Origin: Toxonevra muliebris
Lineage: Eukaryota > Arthropoda > Insecta > Diptera > Pallopteridae
NCBI GenBank assembly: GCA_963691655.1
Contig: OY829328.1
Span: 34,739,890 to 34,803,889 of the forward strand
Reading direction: 5' to 3'
Length of the DNA: 64,000 nt
Made by a program: the position numbers and the translations under genes. Below the pieces are notes generated by a model. That model was given only the letters and a program-made list of their open reading frames with translations, searched no databases and had not been told where the DNA came from. Below, one piece after another: positions 21,601 through 33,105 of the stretch; within the stretch, counting starts at the first letter, position 1, and each line of letters opens with the position of its first letter.

Positions 21601-23022
21601 AAATAACCGAGAACTAAAGGCAGTTGTTGTAATCTGGTGGTATATTTCGGTCACTATTATAATATTTATATATGAAAACATTAAAACCTCCGAATTTTTT
21701 TGATATCCTGAGCGCTGACTTTAATTCACTATTCATGTGTGTATTTGTATTTATAAATTTTTTTTTTTTTTAATTTTCAACACTGAAAATCTAACAAAAT
21801 ATTTTAGCGTTCTCAATTTAAAGCGACTCATTTTTAGAGCTACAGTTAAGTAACCAATGCATTATTTTTGAGAAGCAATCTTTTTTCGTATTAATCAGAA
21901 AGATTTTAAATAATTTTTAATATCCAATCATTGTGATTTAATTGTAATTAATAGGAGAATGCTATTTTACAAATCCCATTCATTGTGATATCTTTTTCAT
22001 ATAAGCAATTATGGAAAATATTTGCGATTTGCTTGAAAACTATTCATCATATATTCTATTCATATAAATAAGAAATATTTTAAAAGTCCCCACCACTGTT
22101 AATTCTAATCACTGTCGTTTGTATCGAAGATTATAATCATTTTAATTGTAAAAAGTTTTGAAAAAAGTTTGCAAATTTTCAAAATTGCAAAGAATTTAAT
22201 ATTTAAATTAAATCCACTAAGAATGATTGATTGAAGATTCAAATATTTTCATATTGCAATGGTTTTTATGACAAAGTAAAAATATTAGCGAGAGTTTTAA
22301 AACCTTTCAGACGCAATCAAAAATGCTGCAAGCTTTGATTCTTGTCACAATGATTTTTGGAAATTTAAAAAATACTTATTTCGTAGTTTATGCAAAAAAA
22401 AATTAAAAATATAATTCAAATCAAAACGAAATCCTTATTGTTATGAAGTGTAAACAATTCTTTCGCCTCGCATATTTTCAATCACGACACGTTTTAAAAT
22501 GAGAACGCTTCAACTTTGGGTTAATAACACATTGAAGTAAATAAACAGTTGCTTTGTTGTATTATAATAAAAGTAATAACATTTTTTCATTTATCAATAT
22601 GCTTAGTGTACATAATTTCAGCTCTGAAAGCTTTAACATTTCTTCTTATATATTTTCAAATACAAATAACACGCACATTACACTTGCATATGACGATAAG
22701 AATATAATAGTTAAATCTACGTATATAGATTTGCAATTCAAATATTGAAGTATTTAGATTATGTTTTTAATAAATGAAACTTAATAAAAGCAAAAAAAAA
22801 AAAACAAATAATTCTATAATAAAATGAAAGTATAAATGAAAAGCAAATATAATTGTTAGACAGTAAAATTAAAAAAGAAAAACGAAAAAAAAGTTACCCA
22901 CACAAAGTGCTGCTGCCCACATTCTCGTCATGTGCAGCGCATTTAAATTTTCGTTTTTTACGTCGCCCTTTTCTCAACTTCCCTTTGCTTTTGCTGCATT
23001 CTTGATGCACGACTGCCCTTTC
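18614..23022. other. Long AT-rich gene-free region
   Basis: About 4.4 kb with many A and T runs, including a (TA)n microsatellite at about 19312-19332 and a T/A-rich tract near 20740-20850. The right part lies downstream of the MIF4G gene and may contain a long 3' UTR, but I see no polyadenylation signal that decides this. No ORF, RNA gene or element that I can support. Confidence 0.4.
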
Positions 23023-26000
23023 TCATTTTTGGGATGACAAGTAATTCATGTATTTTGTTGTTTGACGCGCATTGCGCACTAATTCGCTGTTATTATCTTT
23101 TGAGTCCCAAGTCGACTCTTCCGGTTGACCGTGTACACTGTGTGTCTCCTCCCAGCTTTCCTGCTGCTGCTGTTGTTGCTCCTGATGGGGCTGATTTGGA
23201 TGCTGCGAACGTCGTCCACCTGCATAGTTGCGTTGGTTATGGCGCCGATCAAAAGTACTCGACGCGTCACTGGCTAAGCTGCTTTGGCTGCTGTAGCGTG
23301 CATTGTAATTACGTGGACGTGCATTCTGTGTGCGTTGATGGTACTGCTGACCGCCATTCCCACCTTTGTGCGTTGGACTTTGGCTGTGTCTATAGGATGA
23401 AGACATGGCGTTCGAAGGGCCAGCACTGTCATCCATATTTGATTTACCCGGACGTGGTAAAGTGCGTGCACGCGATGAGCTACGACTATTGGATTCGGGG
23501 CCATTAGAAGGATACGAAGAGTTCTCGTCATCATGAATTGAACTCTGTGAGTTTACGCGTGTACGCCGCCAGGAGTCGCTATGTATTTTGTTGTTTTGTT
23601 GATTTTGATGTTGTTGATTCTTCTGAAAACGCGGTGGTTTATCATATGTTTGGCGATTATTATTGTAATGGCGTCCACCACGTTGTTTATAGTTTCCACG
23701 TTCATAGTTGCTAATATAGGAACGTTCACTGCGATCGTCATGCTGTGACTGACGATCCCAATTCGAGTTAGCAATCGAGTTGAAATTATTGGTGCCGCTG
23801 CGTTCGATTTTCTCCTGCGAATGCTTAAGACGATCATTTATGCTATACAGGCGTATACTGCCACCATCGCTGCGTACACTTTGACGATCGTCATCGAAAC
23901 TCGCACTGAAACGACGGTGCTGATTGCGTTGACCACGTTCGGAAGAATCGTGATTAAAACGTGGGGCACGCCAACGTGGAAGTGGTTTGGACTGGTCACG
24001 TTCTTCTTCGCCGGATTGTTGAGGGTGCTGTTGTTGTTGCTGCTGATAATCGCTGCTCGAAAAACTTTCATTAGTATTATGATTTTGCCTCAGAGGACGC
24101 GGTGAATTGCGTGGCTTGTGCGAACGTCTATCAAGTCGACTTGAATTATCTTGGTCATTTGTGTAATTAGTGCTACTAGCCGTACCAGTGCTGCTATTCA
24201 GATGATCCTGTATATCAGTGCTGCCGCCCACGCCACTGCTTGCAATTATGTCTCTATCACAACTCTGAAATTCTCCAAACTCATTTTCAATGAAAGAATC
24301 CTCACAAACTTGTTCACTCCATTTCTTTGTGGTTGGCTTAACTTCATATGAATCATTTGCGGCGACTTCCACTTCAACTTTAACAATTGATTCTTCACCA
24401 TTTTCAAAGCTACGACTTTGTTGATCAACCTGTAGCTGAAATGTAGGCTGCAGAGATATTTGATGTGGCGGTGGTAGTTGGTGTGGCATTGGTAGTTGGT
24501 TTGGCTGTTGCTGCGGCTGCTGTTGCTGCTGATTATTGAAATCATTGTTGTTCGTCTCATTGTATAATTCTGGCACCAGATACTTTGTGTACATTTGTTC
24601 CAGTTGATGGCCCAAATTAGCAAAATTACTATAATACAAATCAAGCGTCATCAGGAATAAGGCCTTCACTGACGATATCAACGCTGACTGCTCAATAAGA
24701 TTACGCCGTATGTGATAGAGCAACTGTGTCAATTCACCCTTGTGCTTAGTACGCATTATATCACCATTCAATGTGACCTGGGATAAAATTAATTTGGCCA
24801 ATTTCTCATCGATCGGATCAAGTCCGCTGATCTCACGTATTAGTAAACCCAACAAGGACTCTCCCAAGATAGTAATCGGAGAGTTATCAGCCAAACGTAC
24901 ACGATGATAGTATTCACCCAGCAGTGTGATCGAATTGTAGAGACGATCTTTATCTTGAATGCGATATGTATCGGCATTGAGAAAATTCGTTTCCAGAATT
25001 TTCAACATGGCACTACGAACCTTTGTTTCTTTCATAGCCAAAACATCGAAGTTGCGCGAGGAAAAGAGCAGGGCAAATTTCAGTGCAGTCTCACCATCTG
25101 CCAGTGCTTTATCGTTAATGTACTCCATAGATTCGCTGTAATTGAATAATATAATAAATATAAACAGTTTTATACTTGGAGTACAAAAAATGCATAATTT
25201 GATAAGAATATTGTAATGTAAACGATATATTCCATTGTAGAGAGTCAAATATAGGGAGTTCCACAGATCTTTCTGCAAGTGTATTTTTAAGGAGCTACAT
25301 AGCTTTTATTAGAGGAAATTCGGTTTCTATTGGGGAACGGTGTGAAAGTATTTTAAAATTTTTTCCTGAATTATGTAAATAGAGGAATCGATAATTTTTC
25401 TTTGAAAGATGCTTGGATAGGTCCAAAGCTTTTCCGAAGCGAATAGAATTAGTTAATCTTGGAGTTGGCCCTTAGTGGATAGTTGTATTGGTATTCGCTG
25501 TTCGACAAACACATCACCTTTCTATGGTAAAAACTCTCTCTTTGTGTTCGGAGCAACAACAATTTCATGGTGTTCGTCGAGCAAAAATTTATAAGGTACG
25601 ATATTTCCCGTTGTCATGATTTTTTACAGGTTCCGGAAATGCATATCTAGATACAAATGATCGAGTTTAATGAAATTCGTAATGACGATGTTTTTCACAC
25701 TAGCGCCAAACAATTAAAAAGGCGTCTATAGAAAGTATTTCGGATTTAAATACATTTTGAACCATTATATTGTATTATTTTATCATGCAATTTAATTGTA
25801 CTACAACTTTTTCATTGAACTCTAATTAATTGTATAATGACAATTTTCACTGGCTTTTTAATTTTCAGCATATTCTATAAGTTTTTATATTCAAACTTAG
25901 TAGCAGGTCAATGTACTTCTTGCCAATATGAATTAGTCAGACATACATACATAGAAGTTTGAAATATAGAAATGAAAGCGGGTAACGTTAAATACGACAA

Positions 26001-27068
26001 TATCAACAATTATTAACGCAAACGAACATACATTTGCATCAAATAAAATTGTTGAATTTTTTTATTGAGAAATAATAAATAAATACTTTTTTATTAAGCA
26101 AGGTCAGCAGCAGTATTCGTAGTATGTAAAATGCTACTGTATGTATGTATGTAGGTCGCCGGAGTAGAGGGAGTTTTTGAAAAGCATGTACATAATGAAA
26201 AAAGAAAGAACCATAAATTGCAATTGAAAAGAATATAATTACACTGTATTGGAAATATTTGAAACCATACATTAGGAAGTTATAAAACATATTTCCAAAC
26301 AGAGTTGAGACTATGGTCCCCCCAGGGCATTTTATGAAGGCAGGCATTTTGATTTTGTCCCGAGGGAGGAGACTATCGAGCACATACAATGTTTTACTTT
26401 AGTGAGAGTGAGAGCTGTACTAATAACAACACGTGTTACCAACTTTCATCTAAACAAAGAAATATATATATGAAATATATATTCTTAAAAATTTGTTTAG
26501 ATTATTTGCTTTACTTTACCAACGAAAGCGAACGAAATTGAAAATAATAGAAATGTAAAGTGTAATTTCAGAAATAAGACGATGTTTTACAAACAAGCGA
26601 ACAGAGAATAAAGTAAATAAATATGCACTTATAAATCCGCTAGCAAAAGAACTGGCCGTCTACCTGCAAGCCGGAAAACAAGTTTATGTGTGTGTCCAGT
26701 GCCATAGATTGTCGATTATTTACTTAGGATTTTATATTTATGTATGTAAGCACTTACCACAACATATTTTCATCGCGCACAATATTACAGAAATCTGTTT
26801 CGATAGATTTTATTTTATGATTCATCATAATGCCATCGTCCTGAAGATTCAGTCCATTTATCATTTCAATGATATGATCGTATGGGCAAGATCCTGGCGG
26901 CAAAGTTGCTGGATTTATTAGATGCTGCTGTTGTATAAAATTGCAAACGTCACGAAGGGTATTAACGCCACCACCACCACCAATTCCATGCACATCGTTC
27001 ATGCTACCGCCATTGTCGTTGTTTGGGTTGTTGTTGTTATTATTTTTATTGCGAATTATGTTAGCCAT
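23023..27068 (-). CDS. MIF4G-domain translation factor (PAIP1/CTIF-like)
   Basis: Two coding exons: 27068-26758 (103 codons + 2 nt) and 25135-23023, with GT donor at 26757 and AG acceptor at 25137-25136. The split codon is TG|C, giving IVRDENMLCESMEYINDKAL and an 807-residue protein. Residues 1-40 are Asn/Gly-rich; about 75-280 is an all-helical block (LKFALLFSSRNFDVLAMKE, LYNSITLLGEYYHRVRLAD, ITILGESLLGLLIREISGLD, LIEQSALISSVKALFLMTLD) with the pattern of a MIF4G domain. It probably scaffolds translation initiation factors on mRNA. The remaining 500 residues are low-complexity, rich in Gln, Ser, Arg and Asn with RG and RxxR segments, as in RNA-binding proteins. No KH domain is visible, which argues against Mextli; PAIP1- or CTIF-type is my best guess (perhaps Drosophila CG8963, unchecked). 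The upstream part of the longer exon-2 frame (before 25135) is intron. Confidence 0.78.
25138..26757 (-). other. Intron of the MIF4G gene (1.6 kb)
   Basis: AT-rich intron between the two coding exons. It contains a short MITE copy at about 25487-25590. A few short ORFs in it (for example around 26039-26389 on the minus strand) have no family resemblance. Confidence 0.6.
25487..25590 (-). mobile_element. MITE (GAACACCATGAAATTG family), internally deleted copy
   Basis: Reads TTGGTATTCGCTGTTCGACA on the left and CAACAACAATTTCATGGTGT, TTCGTCGAGC on the right, matching both ends of 51109-51394 with the middle missing. Confidence 0.6.
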
Positions 27069-28010
27069 TGATGCTTCTGTTGCTGCTGTCTGACTGCTGC
27101 TTTCTTGTTTGTTCCTTTCCGCGTTACCAGGCGTTTACGCTCTTTTTGACTGTTTTTCGATGTTTTCCTTTTCTTTCTTCCGAATTCTTGAAATTAAGCA
27201 AATAATAAAAGCAGCAATATGAAAGCAAAAAAAAAAAGAAAATTTCGAAGCTTGTTTTCTTGGATATTGCTTGGCACCAGTTTGTAAAAATGAACTATTT
27301 TTCTATTATTTAACTAAATTGTTTTTCAATATTTACAATATAGTATTCAATTAAATTATTAATTAATTTAGCACTACGTCTTGTGGAAATGCGAATTTTC
27401 TTCACTCGCGAAGTGTGATACAAAAGAGAATGGACGTAAATGAAGATTAGAGAGCCGTAGCAGAGAATTTTTATTTTCTGTCACATTATCTGTCAATTGT
27501 CAAGCGGCTGTTGCAGGGATGATTTTGCTACACACATGTTGATGTCATGAAGAACTCTGTTGGCGTACCTTGAATTGATATTACCCCGCTCTTGAATATC
27601 AATAATTCTTGGCATAATTTATTACCATGCTAATAATTCAAGTGGGAAAATTTTGTCAAGATATTTATTTTTAACGAGAAATTTATGTAAGTGCAAACAA
27701 GAAACTTAACATTTAGAAAGCAGACATATAATTCCACAAGCACCCACAATATCGAAATAAATTAATTCAATTGCAAAATTATTATATAAATAAATATTTT
27801 AAGAAATGTTTTGTTTCGTTGTCTTCAAAAAAAAAATTTGACGGGATCGTGAAAAATTGTTTTTTTTATTAATGTCACTTTGTAAAAAGGTTTATTGCTA
27901 CAGCGTTGTCTGGAAATAAAGTTAGTCATATGTGACATGACATAGAAAATTTAAGGCTTCGCAATAAATTATTGAAATTCTAAGTGTGTTTGTAAGTGGT
28001 GTTTTGTTAG

Positions 28011-28070
28011 TGGCTGTCACACGGGCTCAAGCATGAATGTTGGTCTTAAAGAGATAGGCAGAAAAAATGG
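28011..28070. repeat. Single arm of the fold-back family at 3421-3575
   Basis: GTGGCTGTCACACGGGCTCA, then AGCATGAATGTTGGTCTTAA and AGAGATAGGCAGAAAAA; about 75-80% like the left arm at 3421. No opposite arm is present here. Confidence 0.55.
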
Positions 28071-28153
28071 TAGTTTTTGTTAAAACAAAAGCACTAAAAG
28101 TACTATATTGGCAATACTAAGTTTTGGCAACTTTCTTTTTCCTTTCTTAGTTG

Positions 28154-28239
28154 CTGTGGTTATATTACGAACACCATGAAATTGTTGTTGCCCGAACACA
28201 AAGAGAGAGTCTGTACTCACTCTCACACCGAACACGATA
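28154..28239 (+). mobile_element. MITE (GAACACCATGAAATTG family), partial copy
   Basis: CTGTGGTTATATTACGAACA, then CCATGAAATTGTTGTTGC and the CTCACTCTCACACCGAACAC block, stopping abruptly before a CAGTGTGGCCAACT sequence. Confidence 0.65.
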
Positions 28240-29277
28240 CCAGTGTGGCCAACTCAGCACTTTTCCCGCTAAATTTAGTATTTTTTGAAAATTAGATCGC
28301 GGAAAAAAGTGATTTAGCGCTCAGCGCGTTTTTTCAATTTAAAAGATCCATTTCCTGAATAATCCTAACAAAATTTCTTATCGAAACAATGAGCAATGAA
28401 CTTATTTAAAACCAAAGTTCGTAACCGTAAGTCACTCAATTCAATAAATTCTTTACTTCATATACAAAATGGATCAAAACAAGAGAATTCATTTTGTGAA
28501 AACTACAAAATACCTGATGACGTAAATAAACAGCACTAGTGTTTATAATGCTTCTGAATTCAGACTAAAGAGTGTGTTATGGCCAGAAGAAGCTGGTAGT
28601 AATGAAGAGAATATAGACCTCGACATCGATATGTGACAGTAATAAATTATTATTCTGTATATTTTTTTGTGATCAAAGTGTATAAAATACTCTTTTTCCA
28701 TTATATTGTTTTAGTTCTTCTTGTGATTGTATAACTTAGAAATGCAGTGAATTAAAAACTATGAAAATACATCTATTTAATTAATTCTCTTTTTAATACA
28801 TTAATATAATTCGTAATCGCAAGCGACTTTCGATTCGATTTAACCCTTTCACCACCGAGTTTTTCCTCAAAATCTGGCTGAGTTTCTTCCAAATTTTATG
28901 CAAATATTAAAATAAATTTAAAAAAATAATATGTCCTATGTCCTATGACTCTTAATCCTTACAGTTATCCTTAAGTTTTCCAATGGGGTAAAATTGTAGA
29001 TTGCAAATTATAATGTTTCCAAACACTAGCACTCAAAGTGTATTAATAACATTACATACACCTGGAAGTCACTCAACTTTTAAAATAGGGTTGCATGTGG
29101 TACAGTGTTTGTTAAACATATACAGTTGTTTCCGTTGTTAAGGTATTTTTTCAGAATTCTAAAGTATTATTAATATTTAGAATCATCCGGTAATCAATCC
29201 GATTCTTGCATGGCTGAAAATATTTCTATCAAGACAATTTATATGTTGTACCGTAAAACCTTTTTATTCAGCTTTAA

Positions 29278-29755
29278 CCCTTCGGCGGGCGCGCTCTGAA
29301 AAGTAACACGAGAGGGTGCTCCGCGGCAATTTAGCCGCAAGGTAAATTTCATAGTATAGACGGCAATTTTTCTTATTTAATGCAAAAAAATTATTAAAAT
29401 AAAACAAGTGATTGCTTTCTAGTGATATTTAAATATATTTTAAGCATTTATTTTTAAATGATTATTCGTCATCGTTTTAACTTTGAAAAAATGTCATCAA
29501 GTTACTATTTATTTTTTTTCTTGCACGAGAAAGGCGCGCCGCGGCAAATTAGCCGCAAAAGCGAGATACCAATTTTCAAAAACAAATAGCAGTTGAACGA
29601 TGTAATGCAGAAACCAATGGCTAACGGTAAACCACGTTGCATCTCAAAACTTACAAAGTTATTTCAGTGGCAGCGGTCGGCTACTATGATTTGTATTTTA
29701 AAAACACAAATTAAACAATTTGCGGCTAATTTGCCGTGGCGCGCCCTCCGAAGGG
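29278..29755. mobile_element. piggyBac-like MITE with TTAA target duplications
   Basis: The element is bounded by CCCTTCGGCGGGCGCGC and GGCGCGCCCTCCGAAGGG, near-perfect inverted repeats, and directly flanked by TTAA at 29274-29277 and 29756-29759. TTAA duplication with a CCCT-type end is the piggyBac superfamily signature. At 478 bases it is non-coding. The same 15-bp word, GCGGCTAATTTGCCG or its reverse complement, occurs three times (29324-29338 with one change, 29542-29556, 29722-29736) and is conspicuously GC-rich in this AT-rich setting. Confidence 0.82.
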
Positions 29756-30132
29756 TTAAAATAAGCTAATATTATAAGGGTTATATTTGCACTTTAAATT
29801 TGAGCTAATACAATGTCCCCATTGAGCTGAAATTGCGTAGTTTCGGCAAATGGTTACGAACGAAACTGCAAGCGTTCACATTGGTTCAGCTGGTTTCGAT
29901 TATGGTTTCGTTTGACAGTTCATTGTTTACTTCTTGTTGTAAAATGCCGGCGACCAATATAATTCTTGCTAATATTGAAATAATACGAATTAATACGAAG
30001 AGAATCAAAATGATAAACGAAATATTTAACAATGAAATAAAAGTGTATAGGAGGAAGCGTCAATTGTTATGTATTTTGTTTCACTTCAACCGCAGGCACT
30101 ATGCAGCCTTGCTGCCACAGCTCCTCCGCCAT

Positions 30133-30178
30133 TTGTTCATATGTATGGCAGTTTTTTTTTTGCCATACATATGAACAA
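30133..30178. repeat. Perfect 18-bp hairpin
   Basis: TTGTTCATATGTATGGCA and its exact reverse complement, separated by a 10-base G(T)9 loop. Confidence 0.85.
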
Positions 30179-30179
30179 T

Positions 30180-30660
30180 TGGTACTTTAATGAAAGTTTT
30201 ATCAATTCCATTACTAAGGAATTGTAATCGGTAATTAAAATTTTTAAATTCCTAGGTAATGGAATTGGAAAAATTTTCGATTCCACTACAGGGAATTTTA
30301 TTTTGCAATTAAAAATATATCAATTCCTTAAAGGAATTGAAAATGTAATTGAATAGAAAGGAATTCAATATTTAAGTGTAATCAATTACTTTCTTGGAAT
30401 TAAATTCCAATTTAGTTGGAATGATTCCTAAAGAGTAATTGATTCCCTTTTAGTTCAATTCCAAAAAAGCAAAAAAATTTTTCGGAAAATATTGTAAAAT
30501 GCTTCTAATAAGCCGTTACGAGCAAATCAGTATAAAATGCGCGTCACTTCTCTCGTAACTTCTCTCGAAACTTTTATCAATTCCATTACCAAGGAATTGA
30601 AAACACTAAGGTACCAATTACAATTCCTTGTAATTGGAATTGTAATGTAATTGAATTTAC
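30180..30660. repeat. Block dense in CAATTCC/GGAATTG words
   Basis: The 6-mer AATTCC or its complement GGAATT recurs many times in both orientations over 480 bases. CAATTCCATTACNAAGGAATT appears near both sides (about 30209 and 30569). The right boundary is near TTACCCAGCTCTGG. This is the pattern of subterminal transposase-binding repeats in a non-autonomous element nested in 29818-30959. Confidence 0.55.
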
Positions 30661-30959
30661 CCAGCTCTGGCTATGAGGTCCTCTTCCCCTGCACTACACA
30701 AATTACTTTTTTAATATTTTCGTTTTTCCACTTTAATCAAGTTGTAAGCAAAGCAAAATATCAAAAATGTCAGACTAGAAATAGAGCAAATTCATTTCAG
30801 TGAACACATTCACGGTTGCATTCGATTTTTGCGCGGTTTTGAATGCGGTTTCGTTGAAACCACCTCATTTTCGTGGTTTCACTCGACATATTTTTATATG
30901 CCGAAATTGAGCATTTCAACGTAGTTTCAGCCGAAACCACACAATTTCGGCTCAGTGGG

Positions 30960-31964
30960 ATAGTGGGATAGTATAAGATTTATTGAAATTGCGCCGTTTG
31001 CATTGTAAATATTTTTATATTTGCATCATATGGGGCTTTATTATGTCTTTGTTTTTGCTTAAAAGTATTTTGCATATATTGCACAAACGAACCATGCTAA
31101 ACCAATGCCTTGTCTGTAATTCTTGCATCAATTTAGAGAAGAACGGACACGTATGAAACATTTCCAAAGTTGTACAATAAAGGGATACTTCTTAAATATA
31201 TTAAATCAATACTGTAAAGTTTAATAAGCTTTATAAAAAAACTGGAAATTCCATACTTACTTGTATAAATAATTCAACGAGGACATTTAAATTGAAAACA
31301 AGTGTTATTAAAATGTAGAATTTTTCTGTTTATATGAAACCTTTTGTAGTTAGTATTTAATAGACCAAAGAATTTTGATCTCTGTGATATTACTACATAT
31401 ACATTATCATTTTTTTTAAGATGAAATAAAGTCAACATAAAGACCATAATATTTTGGTTATCTCAAAAATAAGCTACATACTAAAAGAATCTCTTTGTTT
31501 ATTTGATAATAAAAAGATTAAAATAACAAGCATTTAGAAAAAAGGTTGAAAAAAGAGTGATAAAAATACAAGAATACAAGGAGTGTAGAAACTGATGTGT
31601 ATAAAATCTTATAAATTATTTAAAAAATACATATGTGTATATGTGTATATGTTTCAACGAGATGTTTCTTGTTTTTAATTTTCATCATATTCTTAGATTT
31701 GCTTAAATTTTTAATAAATATAAAATAGTGTTTTCTGAATGTTAGCTGGATTTCTAAATGTATGTATGTATGACACCTGATTTTCGAAAACCGCGCGGCT
31801 ACCGTCAACGGTCATGCTAGAAAGCTTCAAGTTGCATTTTATACGTAGCTTGTGTCCTTTCACCGCCTTTTCGTCTTAATTACAATGTAAATGCTTTTTG
31901 TTGCCTATTCTCTTTTTGTTACTACTCCTATGTACCTACTATGTCGCTCCTATGATGAAACTGG
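30960..31964. other. 3' flank of Rab32, gene-free
   Basis: AT-rich sequence downstream of the Rab32 stop codon; probably includes its 3' UTR at the right side. Nothing else supported. Confidence 0.45.
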
Positions 31965-33105
31965 TCAGCATGAACATTTGCTTTTCGGTTCCAACGCCGT
32001 TTCATCACCCATCGTACTGTTTAAATTGAATTTCTCACTATCAGCCAAATCTGCGGCACTTATCAGTTTGTCATTGAGTAAAATCTAAAATAAAAATCAA
32101 GTTAAAGTTAAAGAAAGTTAATGTTCTAATAATTTGGGCAGTGGGATTAATCGATGTTTTTGATTAGTCAGAATATTATTTACGAAATCAATCAGAATTT
32201 GGGTTATATCAAGGTTTTTCATTAGGGAAAATCCTGAATTACTCGATTAATCGCGACTCGATCAATCAATATATTGCAAAAAGAAATAAATTAATGACTT
32301 AATTTCACCATCATATTTTTTAAAAAATGCTAGTCAATAAAAATCTTACTGCAATTAAGTTTTAATGCTAAATTTTCTGATTATTCGATTAGCCAGTTTT
32401 CGGAATTAGTTATTCGATTTATCGCTCAACCAAAATTTTGATTAATAAAATAACCCAATTAATCACATAGTCCAAGTTACATATTCTACTTACCTTGTTT
32501 ACTAAAGCTCTCGCTGCCTCATCAATATTTATATTCTCTTTCGCTGATGTTTCAAACCAACCCGCAAAACCATTTTCCTGGACATATTCATCCATTTTTT
32601 CCGGTGAGGTGACAATACCTTGTTTCTCTTGATCGCACTATAGAAAGAGACATGCACATTTATTGTATTTCGTTTATTTTGGGCGAACCTAATCGTGAAT
32701 AATGATTCCTACCTTATTGGCTAACAATATACATGGAATCGGGCTTCCGTCTGGTAATTGCACCTTCGAGTCCAAATCCTCTTTCCATTTGCTTACACAA
32801 TCAAACGTACCGCTACGTGTTACATCAAATACAATAAACGCACCGACAGCTTCTTTGTAATATACGCGTGTCATATTACCGAAACGTTCTTGCCCGGCAA
32901 TATCCCATAGCTGTAGACGAACTATGGTGTTGGCATCCCAATGCAACACCTTTAAGGCGAAATCAACGCCAATAGTAGCGCGATAATTTTGACTGAAGAA
33001 TTGATGAACATAACGTTTGATGAAGGATGTCTTGCCGGTACCCAATTCACCGATGACTAGAATTTTGTAGAGATGCTCACGCTTTTCTGTATTCGCCGAT
33101 GTCAT
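31965..33105 (-). CDS. Rab32: Rab32 GTPase, short form
   Basis: Same Rab exons as the long form, translated from the ATG at 33105-33103 (MTSANTEKREHLYKILVIGE). Exons 33105-32713, 32637-32494 and 32084-31965 encode 218 residues, the normal length for a Rab32/38 protein. P-loop residues 19-27, WDIAGQE 67-73, NKCD 130-133 and C-terminal CSC are all present, so it should be a complete GTPase. It needs a separate promoter or a 5' non-coding exon joined to the acceptor at 33112. The frame past the 32713 donor (VGIIIHD) is intron and not part of the protein. Confidence 0.85.

Larger units (their letters stand above)
27069..29273. other. 5' flank of the MIF4G gene and repeat-rich intergenic DNA
   Basis: 27069-27480 probably holds 5' UTR and promoter of the MIF4G gene. 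28011-28070 is one arm of the 3421-3575 fold-back family. 28154-28239 is a MITE copy that ends exactly where a CAGTGTGGCCAACT sequence starts (28241), which resembles a hAT end although I found no matching right end. Near 28550-28637 a short frame ends LKSVLWPEEAGSN...DLDIDM, of unknown origin. Confidence 0.4.
29818..30959. mobile_element. TIR element with an AATTCC-rich core
   Basis: Left end CCCATTGAGCTGAAATTGCG, then TAGTTTCGGC; the right end is its reverse complement (GCCGAAACCACACAATTTCG then GCTCAGTGGG) with a few changes, giving a TIR of about 30 bases. Subterminal zones repeat GTTTCG/CGAAAC words. Inside are a hairpin at 30133-30178 and an AATTCC/GGAATT-rich block at about 30180-30660. 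No transposase; target duplication not resolved. Confidence 0.6.

Noticed and set aside
28241..28640. hAT element starting CAGTGTGGCCAACT with a coding remnant ending LKSVLWPEEAG
   Set aside because: No matching right end or 8-bp duplication was found; the peptide is too short to assign.
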